A stretch of DNA of 64,000 nucleotides from Bacteroidia bacterium (GTDB lineage Bacteria; Bacteroidota; Bacteroidia; J057), in assembly GCA_033391075.1 (NCBI GenBank), contig JAWPMV010000001.1:2976001-3040000 (forward strand), written 5' to 3'. Below the pieces are notes generated by a model, which ran no database searches, was not told the DNA's origin, and was given only the letters and a program-made list of their open reading frames with translations. A program made the translations under genes and the position numbers. Below, piece by piece: positions 26,957 through 33,221 of this stretch. Within the stretch, counting starts at the first letter, position 1; each line of letters begins with the position of its first letter.

Positions 26957-27399
26957 TATTCTTTATTAGTATTTAGGAGATCTTTAGCAGCAGCAACCGC
27001 ATCGGCTACTTCTTTACCCATGCTCTGCATTTTCTCCATTTCTTCTTTCAGATAAGCCATCGCTTCTTCTTCCGTTTTGTCCAAAGGCGCCTTAAAATCT
27101 GCCATCCATACATTCATAGCTTCATCCGCTGATTCTAATTGGCTGATGGTTTCCGCATATGTTTTGAGCTTTAGGCTATCTACCTCCTCCGGCATTTCAA
27201 GACGCATATTTTCCATCGAAGCCAACTCATCTTTGATGGTCTTTTTAAGTCCGTAAATTTCCCCCCATACTACCATATCCTGATGATGAATTTCCATCAT
27301 CTCCTGAAAATATAGTTCAGATTCTTTGGTGGTATTACAGCTAATCAGGAGGGCTAGCAGAAAGAAAGTTGGTAAGGAAAGCTGAGCGTAAAACTTCAT
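26956..27399 (-). CDS. Helical lipoprotein of unknown function
   Basis: The 147-residue product has a type II signal (FFLLALLISC, Cys21) followed by an almost entirely helical, charged body (YFQEMMEIHHQDMVVWGEIYGLKKTIKDEL and similar) with coiled-coil character and several Met and His residues. It is the first gene of the lipoprotein-SCO-cytochrome operon. The His/Met content near HHQDM could bind copper, but this is speculation. Similar small helical lipoproteins are frequent in Bacteroidota and remain uncharacterised. Confidence 0.75.
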   Translation of the reverse strand: MKFYAQLSLPTFFLLALLISCNTTKESELYFQEMMEIHHQDMVVWGEIYGLKKTIKDELASMENMRLEMPEEVDSLKLKTYAETISQLESADEAMNVWMADFKAPLDKTEEEAMAYLKEEMEKMQSMGKEVADAVAAAKDLLNTNKE

Positions 27400-27421
27400 A
27401 TTCTTTTGTTGAAATATGAGG

Positions 27422-27429
27422 CAAATTTA
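27422..27429 (-). promoter_or_regulatory. Candidate -7 promoter box for the SCO operon
   Basis: The minus strand reads TAAATTTG, an exact TAnnTTTG match, 23 bases upstream of the lipoprotein start codon. No TTG is seen at the usual upstream distance, so the call rests on the -7 box only. Confidence 0.4.
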
Positions 27430-27756
27430 CACAACTCCTCCCTGAGAAAATAATTTTGAGGGCTAAAGAAAGTTTGAATTTTCTCCTGATCCTGGACAAA
27501 TCAAGCTTTTGAAATCACTCTGTTTCAGTGGTAGGTCTACTACAGTTATATAGTATTTCGCCTAATGCTTAGTAGCTCTATATCTACTAGTATCTAGGAA
27601 AATAGAAAACAATCACTACTTAATAGCAATAATACATTTGCAATAAAAGCTGTCTTTTTTATGATTTTTTAAAATAAATAAAGATTTTTTCAAGAATCTA
27701 TAATGCTGAAAATTAAGCACTTGCATTCATTTGAAAAAAAATCTTCAAACCTATGC
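27430..27756. other. AT-rich divergent intergenic region upstream of the sulfur operon
   Basis: This stretch holds no credible ORF. It contains a second exact -7 box for the plus strand (TACATTTG, 27633-27640) without a clear -33 TTG. It also has a small inverted repeat (TAGTAG...CTACTA near 27564-27584) and long A/T runs around 27655-27700. These may be upstream promoter or regulator sites for the sulfur operon; none is certain. Confidence 0.35.
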
Positions 27757-27788
27757 TTGGAATTCTCCGTAAATCAGCACTACCTTTG
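27757..27788 (+). promoter_or_regulatory. Bacteroidota-type promoter of the sulfur assimilation operon
   Basis: TTG at 27757-27759 and TACCTTTG at 27781-27788 (exact TAnnTTTG) are 21 bases apart, within the range described for the primary sigma factor of this phylum. The predicted transcription start is about 27793-27795, just before the S-box aptamer. This is the best-formed promoter in the window. Confidence 0.7.
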
Positions 27789-27792
27789 AAGC

Positions 27793-27815
27793 ATCAATTA
27801 CGGATTGTAATTGAT
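27793..27815 (+). repeat. Perfect 9-bp palindrome overlapping the riboswitch P1 strand
   Basis: ATCAATTAC (27793-27801) and GTAATTGAT (27807-27815) are perfect reverse complements around GGATT. The second arm shares seven bases with the 5' strand of the riboswitch P1 helix (27809-27820). In RNA it could form a hairpin at the very 5' end that competes with P1. In DNA it could be a dimeric regulator's operator at the transcription start. Confidence 0.6.
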
Positions 27816-27914
27816 TTATACAGAAGAGGCGAGAGAACAGGCTCGATGACCCTCTGGCAACCTTCCTTAGGAGACGGTGCCAATTCCTGCCCGAAAGGGA
27901 CATATGAATTAATT
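27809..27914 (+). promoter_or_regulatory. SAM-I (S-box) riboswitch
   Basis: The stretch has the S-box core: AGAGGCGAGAG, then CTCGATGACCCTCTGGCAACC, then GGTGCCAATTCC and GCCCGAAAGGGA. P1 forms between AATTGATTTATA (27809-27820) and TATGAATTAATT (27903-27914) with 12 pairs, two of them G-U. S-box RNAs bind S-adenosylmethionine and turn down sulfur and methionine genes. No classic terminator or anti-terminator follows. The 3' strand of P1 ends 8 bases before the leader-peptide ATG, so the likely output is translation of that leader, or coupling to Rho; this is inference. Confidence 0.9.
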
Positions 27915-27922
27915 ATAGAAAA

Positions 27923-28039
27923 ATGAAAAACCTATCTCCATCCGTATCCCTCTCCGAGTCTTCACGACTTCCTTATTTACCCACACATTTTGCTATTGAC
28001 TTCAAGCTAAACAACTGTTGTTGTTGCTGTTGTTGCTAA
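27923..28039 (+). CDS. Poly-cysteine leader peptide of the sulfur operon
   Basis: An ATG at 27923 opens a 38-codon frame, too short for usual gene calling, that ends LNN followed by seven consecutive Cys codons (28016-28036) and TAA. The first 31 residues are Ser/Pro-rich and contain no Cys. Seven Cys in a row immediately before the stop, upstream of genes for sulfide and homocysteine synthesis, is what a ribosome-stalling cysteine sensor would look like. A ribosome short of Cys-tRNA would pause there. Analogous poly-Cys upstream frames control sulfur genes by attenuation in mycobacteria. Expression has not been shown here; the call rests on sequence and position. Confidence 0.8.
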   Translation: MKNLSPSVSLSESSRLPYLPTHFAIDFKLNNCCCCCCC

Positions 28040-28120
28040 ACCTAATCTGCATGTATTAGGTCATCCTGTAAACAAGGGCTTTTTGTCCCTTAGGCTGATC
28101 ATAACATATGCGCATTAGGT
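28040..28120 (+). promoter_or_regulatory. Competing stem-loops after the leader peptide (candidate attenuator)
   Basis: ACCTAAT at 28040-28046, directly after the leader stop codon, can pair perfectly with ATTAGGT at 28055-28061 or with a second copy at 28114-28120. Between them a hairpin can form at 28061-28098 (TCA-CCT-AAGGG with CCCTT-AGG-TGA, with internal loops). A ribosome stalled on the Cys codons would cover 28040-28046 and free the ATTAGGT copies. No U-tract terminator is obvious, so control could act on Rho access or on cysH translation. Confidence 0.55.
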
Positions 28121-28180
28121 TGCTTGTGCTTTCATTGATTTTAAACATTGATACAGTCATTCTTTGCAAAAAATTTTCTC

Positions 28181-28930
28181 ATGAATTCCACTATTATCGA
28201 ACAACTCAACGCTGAAACAGAAGGTCTCTCCGCCTCGGAAAGCCTCAGATGGATTGCCCAGGTCTATGGCAATGAGGCCAGCTTCTCTCTGGGCTTTGGA
28301 TTAGAAGGGATGGTGATCGCCGATCTGATCTTCAGCCAGGACCTGGATATTCGGGTGTTTACGCTGGATACGGGAAGGCTCTTTGTGGAAACTTATGAGT
28401 TGTTCAATAAAGTTTATGCGCGATATCAAAAGAAAATTGAAGTTTTCTTCCCGGAAAGGGATGATGTCGAGAAATTGGTCAGCAGTAAAGGACCCTTCAG
28501 TTTTTATGAATCGGTAGAAAATCGCAAAGAATGTTGTGGAATCAGAAAACTCAGGCCCCTGGAAAGAGCCTTGAAAGGAAGCAAAATCTGGATAACCGGA
28601 CTGCGATCCAGCCAATCTGAATTCAGAAGCGGACTCTCCCGGTTCTACTGGGATGAAAAACGACAGTTGATCAAATTCAATCCTTTGTTTGAATGGAGCC
28701 GTGAAGAAGTATGGGCCTATATCCGCAAAAACAGAGTTCCCTATAATGCATTACATGATCGCGGCTACCAAAGTGTTGGCTGTGCTCCCTGTACTCGTGC
28801 CACAGAAGCAGGAGAAGATGAAAGAGCTGGAAGATGGTGGTGGGAAGACTCTCACAAAGAATGTGGACTTCATGAAATCGATGTCCCATCTCCCAAAGAA
28901 AAGCAGAAAACTCTTTGCCATAAATGTTAA
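28181..28930 (+). CDS. cysH: Assimilatory adenylylsulfate (APS/PAPS) reductase
   Basis: The enzyme reduces activated sulfate to sulfite using thioredoxin or glutathione. From MNSTIIEQLN the product is 249 residues. It has the PP-loop-like SLGFGLEGMVIADL, the 4Fe-4S ligands Cys118-Cys119 (ECCGIRK) and Cys201/Cys204 (GCAPC), and the catalytic Cys228 in ECGLH. The Cys-Cys plus CxxC set marks the iron-sulfur, APS-using type. A TTG at 28148 in the same frame was rejected because the ATG at 28181 matches the family start. First structural gene after the riboswitch and poly-Cys leader. No ATP sulfurylase genes are in the window. Confidence 0.93.
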   Translation: MNSTIIEQLNAETEGLSASESLRWIAQVYGNEASFSLGFGLEGMVIADLIFSQDLDIRVFTLDTGRLFVETYELFNKVYARYQKKIEVFFPERDDVEKLVSSKGPFSFYESVENRKECCGIRKLRPLERALKGSKIWITGLRSSQSEFRSGLSRFYWDEKRQLIKFNPLFEWSREEVWAYIRKNRVPYNALHDRGYQSVGCAPCTRATEAGEDERAGRWWWEDSHKECGLHEIDVPSPKEKQKTLCHKC

Positions 28931-28960
28931 TCCCAATCCAAACTATACTTAAGCGAAAAC

Positions 28961-30151
28961 ATGTCTGAGCATAAATTTGAAACCAAATCCATAAGAACCC
29001 AAATCGACCGATCTTGTCATGGGGAACATTCAGCTCCCTTATACTTAACCTCCAGTTTTGTGTTCAAAGACGCAGAACAAATGCGTGCAAGATTTGCCAA
29101 TGAAGAAGAAGGGAATATTTATAGTCGTTTCTCAAACCCCAATACTTCTGAGCTGATCGATAAAATTTGTACCCTGGAAGGTGCTGAAGATGGTTTTGCC
29201 ACAGCTACAGGTATGTCTGCTGTTTTCACCAGTCTGGCAGGCTTGCTGGATTCTGGAGATCATATTCTTGCCAGCCGGTCCCTTTTTGGTTCGACGCATT
29301 CGGTTTTAGGAAAATTGCTGCCCAGATGGGGAATCAGCCATACCTATGCACCTGTTTTCGATACAGATTCCTGGGATGAACTGGTTCTTCCCAATACCAA
29401 AATTCTATTTGTAGAAACTCCTTCAAATCCAGCGGTTGATCTCCTTGATTTGGAATGGCTGGGGAAATTTGCTCACAGACATGGATTGATTTTGATTGTA
29501 GACAATTGTTTTGCGACCCCTTATCTCCAACAACCGCTGAAATATGGAGCTGACTTGGTGCTACATTCCGCTACCAAATACATAGATGGTCAGGGTCGGG
29601 TACTTGGTGGAATTATCGCCGGTAAAGGCGACCTACTGGAGCAGATTCGTCTTTTTGCCAGACACAGTGGACCTGCTTTGTCCCCTTTCAATGCCTGGGT
29701 ACTATCCAAGAGTTTGGAAACCCTGGCTATCCGAATGGATCGTCATTGCTCCAATGCATTGAAATTGGCTACTTACCTGGAAGAACATCCGGAAATAGAA
29801 TATGTAAAATATCCCTTTCTCCCTTCTCACCCGCAATATGAAATCGCACGCAAGCAAATGAAAGCAGGCGGCGGTATTGTGAGCTGTGTGGTAAAAGGGG
29901 GAGTTGAAAGAGGAAGAAAATTTCTCGACTCACTTCAGTTGGCATCTCTGACTGCAAATCTCGGGGATAGCCGAACCATTGCAACACACCCCGCTTCTAC
30001 AACTCATGCGAAAGTCAGCGAAGAAGATCGCCTGGCTGTCGGTATCGTGCCCGGTTTGATACGAATATCTGTCGGATTAGAGCACATCGATGATATCACC
30101 GCAGATATCAATCAGGCCCTGGAGCGATCCAGGCTTTTACAAAGAGCTTAA
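28961..30151 (+). CDS. metZ: O-succinylhomoserine sulfhydrylase (PLP trans-sulfuration family)
   Basis: The enzyme joins sulfide to an activated homoserine to give homocysteine. The 396-residue product has the Cys/Met-metabolism PLP fold: YSRFSNPNTSELIDKICTLEG, ATATGMSAVFTSL, FVETPSNPAVDLLDLEWL, and the PLP Lys206 in LHSATKYIDGQGRVLGG. The GQGRVLGG variant after the Lys is typical of MetZ rather than MetB or MetY. Use of O-acetyl instead of O-succinyl homoserine cannot be excluded. It follows cysH by 30 bases and precedes sulfite reductase by 19, so sulfide made by the operon is used at once. Confidence 0.88.
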   Translation: MSEHKFETKSIRTQIDRSCHGEHSAPLYLTSSFVFKDAEQMRARFANEEEGNIYSRFSNPNTSELIDKICTLEGAEDGFATATGMSAVFTSLAGLLDSGDHILASRSLFGSTHSVLGKLLPRWGISHTYAPVFDTDSWDELVLPNTKILFVETPSNPAVDLLDLEWLGKFAHRHGLILIVDNCFATPYLQQPLKYGADLVLHSATKYIDGQGRVLGGIIAGKGDLLEQIRLFARHSGPALSPFNAWVLSKSLETLAIRMDRHCSNALKLATYLEEHPEIEYVKYPFLPSHPQYEIARKQMKAGGGIVSCVVKGGVERGRKFLDSLQLASLTANLGDSRTIATHPASTTHAKVSEEDRLAVGIVPGLIRISVGLEHIDDITADINQALERSRLLQRA

Positions 30152-30170
30152 CATAAAATAATCAGCAAAC

Positions 30171-32258
30171 ATGCAGAGTTTCAGAACGGAAATCGAAAAC
30201 CCAGTTGTAGAAAAAGACATCATTGAGCTGGAAAGAAAGATCCGCCAATTTCAGGAAGGAAAGGTAGATGAAGAAAGATTCAGAAGTCTTCGGTTGGCAA
30301 GAGGAGTTTATGGCCAGCGTCAGCCTGGCGTTCAAATGATTCGAATCAAAATACCATATGGTAGATTGACAGCTCAGAAACTTCGTAGAATCGCTGAGGT
30401 GGCAGATACTTACTCAACAGGCAAACTTCATATCACCACTCGGCAGGACATCCAGATTCACTATGTAAAACTGGAAGACAGTCCACAGCTCTGGGCAGAA
30501 CTGGAAAAGGATGAGGTAACCCTGAGAGAGGCTTGTGGAAATACCGTAAGAAATGTTACTGCTTCTGAATTGGCAGGCATAGATCCTGAGGAGCCCTTTG
30601 ATGTAAGTCCTCATGCAGATGCTTTCTTCAAATACTTCCTAAGAAATCCTATTTGTCAGGAAATGGGTAGAAAATTCAAAGTATCCTTTTCTTCTTCTGA
30701 TCAGGATGTAGCATTTTCTTTTATGCATGATCTGGGCTTTATCCCAAAAATAAAGGATGGACAAAGAGGCTTCAAAGTGATGATCGGCGGAGGACTAGGA
30801 GCCCAACCCATACATGCAAAAGTTGCCAGTGAATTTCTCCCGGAGGATCAGATCATTCCTTTTGCGGAATCTATTCTCAGAATCTTTGATCGCTATGGAG
30901 AACGCGCGAAACGATTCAAAGCCCGTTTCAAATTTCTACTCAATAAAATAGGCTTGGAAGAACTTTTTCGCTTGGTAGAAGAAGAGAAAGCTGCGCTAGC
31001 CTACCAGCGATATCCTATAGCTGCCGAAGACTTCCCTTTGCCGGTACTTCCGGTTTACAAAAAAAGAGAAGCAGTAAACATAGAAGATAGAGAGGCTTAT
31101 GAGGCCTGGTTTAAAAGCAATGTATTTGAGCAAAAGCAAGCTGGATTTTACGGAGTCAAAGTCAAAGTTCATTTGGGCGACTTTAGTACAGATACAGCCA
31201 GAGAATTAGCTCAAATCATCGAAGAGCTTGCAGGAGATGATTTCCGACTGAGTATCAATCAGGGAATTGTCCTGCGCTTTGTACGGGAAGAAGACCTTCC
31301 TCTTCTTTACAGCCGACTGGAGACATTGAATTTTGTTGAGCCAGGATATGATAGTTCTGCAGATATAACTGCCTGTCCGGGAACGGATACCTGTAATCTG
31401 GGCATTTCAAGTAGTACAGGAGTCAGTAAGGTGTTAGAGTCTTTGATCCTTGAGAAATACCATTCACTGATTTACAATACTGACCTCAAAATCAAAATCA
31501 GTGGTTGTATGAATGCTTGTGGTCAGCACAGCATTGCAGCTATAGGTTTTCATGGGAGTACCCTAAAGGTCAAAGACAAAGTTGCTCCAGCTATGCAGGT
31601 TTTATTGGGCGGAGGAATTATTGGAAATGGAGATGCTGCTTTCGCCCAAAAGGTCATCAAACTCCCTTCGAAAAGAATCCCTACAGCCCTATCCTATGTC
31701 ATCGAAGACTATGAGGACCATAAAGAAGCTGATGAAAAATTTTATCAGTATTTCCAACGCCAGGGTAAGAAATATTTCTATCAATTGCTCAAACCTCTTG
31801 CACAAACACAAAGTCTGACACAGGAAGATTTTCTGGACTGGGGACATGAGGAAAGTTTTGTAGCAGAAATAGGAGTAGGAGAATGTGCAGGTGTTGTAAT
31901 CGATCTTGTAGCCACTTTGTTTTTTGAAAGTGAGGAGAAACTGGATCGGGCAAAAGAAAATCTTCTGGAAGGTCAATATGCAAATGCCATTTACTATGCT
32001 TATGCAGCGGGAGTAAATGCTGCAAAAGCTACTTTGGTACAGCATGAAATCCCTACTAATACGCTGGCAAAAATCATCGATGATTTTGATGAGCAAATTC
32101 TCGCCAGTGGGAAAATCAATTTCAAACAAAGTTTCCGCAGTTTTATTTATCAGGCGAAAAAAGTGGAGCCCACTCAGGAGTTCGCCGCCAATTTTGTCCT
32201 GGAAGTACAGGATTTCCTCCACCTAGTCCAGGAATTTAGCCTAGCAAAACATGAATAA
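30171..32258 (+). CDS. Siroheme sulfite (or nitrite) reductase with C-terminal HEPN-like domain
   Basis: The 695-residue product carries two ferredoxin-like half domains and two siroheme/4Fe-4S domains. Siroheme motifs are GKLHITTRQDIQIH (about 85-98) and the Cys ligands CPGTDTC (402, 408) and CMNAC (446, 450). This is the hemoprotein family of NirA/CysI/Sir. Its place in a sulfur operon points to sulfite reduction to sulfide. Residues about 585-690 form an extra all-helical domain (LDRAKENLLEGQYANAIYYAYAAGVNAAKATLV) resembling a HEPN domain, without an obvious RxxxxH RNase motif. It overlaps the SUMT gene by 8 bases. Confidence 0.88.
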   Translation: MQSFRTEIENPVVEKDIIELERKIRQFQEGKVDEERFRSLRLARGVYGQRQPGVQMIRIKIPYGRLTAQKLRRIAEVADTYSTGKLHITTRQDIQIHYVKLEDSPQLWAELEKDEVTLREACGNTVRNVTASELAGIDPEEPFDVSPHADAFFKYFLRNPICQEMGRKFKVSFSSSDQDVAFSFMHDLGFIPKIKDGQRGFKVMIGGGLGAQPIHAKVASEFLPEDQIIPFAESILRIFDRYGERAKRFKARFKFLLNKIGLEELFRLVEEEKAALAYQRYPIAAEDFPLPVLPVYKKREAVNIEDREAYEAWFKSNVFEQKQAGFYGVKVKVHLGDFSTDTARELAQIIEELAGDDFRLSINQGIVLRFVREEDLPLLYSRLETLNFVEPGYDSSADITACPGTDTCNLGISSSTGVSKVLESLILEKYHSLIYNTDLKIKISGCMNACGQHSIAAIGFHGSTLKVKDKVAPAMQVLLGGGIIGNGDAAFAQKVIKLPSKRIPTALSYVIEDYEDHKEADEKFYQYFQRQGKKYFYQLLKPLAQTQSLTQEDFLDWGHEESFVAEIGVGECAGVVIDLVATLFFESEEKLDRAKENLLEGQYANAIYYAYAAGVNAAKATLVQHEIPTNTLAKIIDDFDEQILASGKINFKQSFRSFIYQAKKVEPTQEFAANFVLEVQDFLHLVQEFSLAKHE

Positions 32259-33039
32259 GCAAAAGATACATCCAAAAGTAAGCCTGGTTGGCGCAGGTCC
32301 CGGTGATCCAGAATTGATCAGCCTCAAAGGATTAAAAGCCATACAGCAAGCAGACGTAATACTCTATGATGCCCTGGTACATCCCGACCACTTATTAGCA
32401 GCAAAAAAAGAAGCCAAACTCATATTTGTTGGCAAAAGGGCAGGATCGCATCGCTATTCGCAAAGCGCAATAAATCAGATGCTTGTAGAATGTGCCCTGC
32501 ATGAGGGTCATGTGGTCAGGCTCAAAGGAGGAGATCCCTTTGTTTTTGGCAGAGGCCATGAAGAATTGGAATATGTCAAGTCTTTTGAAATTGAAACGGA
32601 ACTGATTCCTGGAATTTCATCCGTCAACTCGGTACCTGCTTTGCAGGAAATTCCTCTAACCAAAAGAGGTATAAATGAAAGTTTTTGGGTCATCACTGCT
32701 ACGACTTCAAAAGGAGAAGTTTCTAAAGACCTTTATCAAGCAGTAAGAACCGATGCGACTATCGTTGTATTGATGGGCTTGAGAAAGCTTCGGGAAATTC
32801 AACAGATATTCACCTATGCAGGTAAAGGGCATCTACCTATTGCTGTCATTCAATCTGGTTCATTGCCAGAAGAAAAGATAGCGCTGGGGAGTATTGAAGA
32901 TATTGATGAAGCCGTAAGAAGAGAGCAAATCTCAGGTCCTGCTATCATGGTCATAGGAGAAGTCGTGGCTTTGCATCCCAGCCTTCCTCAACAATTGGTT
33001 ACTGAATATGGCAAAACCGAATGGCGAGTCTGGGCCTGA
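32251..33039 (+). CDS. cobA: Uroporphyrinogen-III C-methyltransferase (SUMT)
   Basis: The enzyme uses SAM to make precorrin-2, the first step from uroporphyrinogen III to siroheme, the cofactor of the sulfite reductase encoded just before it. The 262-residue product shows VSLVGAGPGDPELISLKG, ILYDALVHP, VRLKGGDPFVFGRGHEE, ELIPGISSVNSVPA, IPLTKRG and IVVLMGLRKL. It is the stand-alone form, without the CysG dehydrogenase/ferrochelatase half, which must be elsewhere. SAM use here ties in with the SAM riboswitch upstream. Last gene of the operon; a terminator follows. Confidence 0.94.
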   Translation: MNKQKIHPKVSLVGAGPGDPELISLKGLKAIQQADVILYDALVHPDHLLAAKKEAKLIFVGKRAGSHRYSQSAINQMLVECALHEGHVVRLKGGDPFVFGRGHEELEYVKSFEIETELIPGISSVNSVPALQEIPLTKRGINESFWVITATTSKGEVSKDLYQAVRTDATIVVLMGLRKLREIQQIFTYAGKGHLPIAVIQSGSLPEEKIALGSIEDIDEAVRREQISGPAIMVIGEVVALHPSLPQQLVTEYGKTEWRVWA

Positions 33040-33087
33040 TAAAAAAAATATTTGTCTTTACTAATAAAAGGTGAAAGTTTTCACGGT

Positions 33088-33116
33088 CCCGATCTTCCTG
33101 GAAGGTCGGGATTTTA
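33088..33116 (+). terminator. Terminator of the sulfur operon
   Basis: CCCGATCTT (33088-33096) pairs with AAGGTCGGG (33102-33110), with one G-U pair and a 5-base loop, followed by ATTTTACTTTGTTTTG. It lies 49 bases after the SUMT stop codon. Confidence 0.8.
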
Positions 33117-33144
33117 CTTTGTTTTGATTTGAGGATCATAATCC

Positions 33145-33187
33145 TCACCAAAATCAAATCCCGGCGAAGCAGATGCTCAGCCGGGAT
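33145..33187 (-). terminator. Terminator of ffh
   Basis: ATCCCGGC (33158-33165) and GCCGGGAT (33180-33187) form a perfect 8-bp stem with a 14-base loop. On the minus strand it is followed by TTGATTTTGG. It begins 35 bases beyond the ffh stop. A second small hairpin (GAGGAT/ATCCTC, 33131-33146) sits between it and the sulfur operon terminator. Confidence 0.7.
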
Positions 33188-33221
33188 ATACTATATATAC
33201 TAAAGATGTAGTCAGATGTGA

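Noticed and set aside
27923-28039. Treating the poly-Cys frame as chance low complexity
   Set aside because: Chance is unlikely: the Cys codons mix TGT and TGC, the frame has an ATG just after the riboswitch and a stop right after the Cys run, and the downstream genes are for sulfur assimilation.
28148-28180. TTG start for cysH that would add 11 residues
   Set aside because: The ATG at 28181 matches the expected family start; the extension is unlike APS reductases.
31689-32222. Minus-strand frame of 177 codons
   Set aside because: Antisense to the sulfite reductase C-terminus; no domain and repeated low-complexity Phe/Ile/Leu runs.
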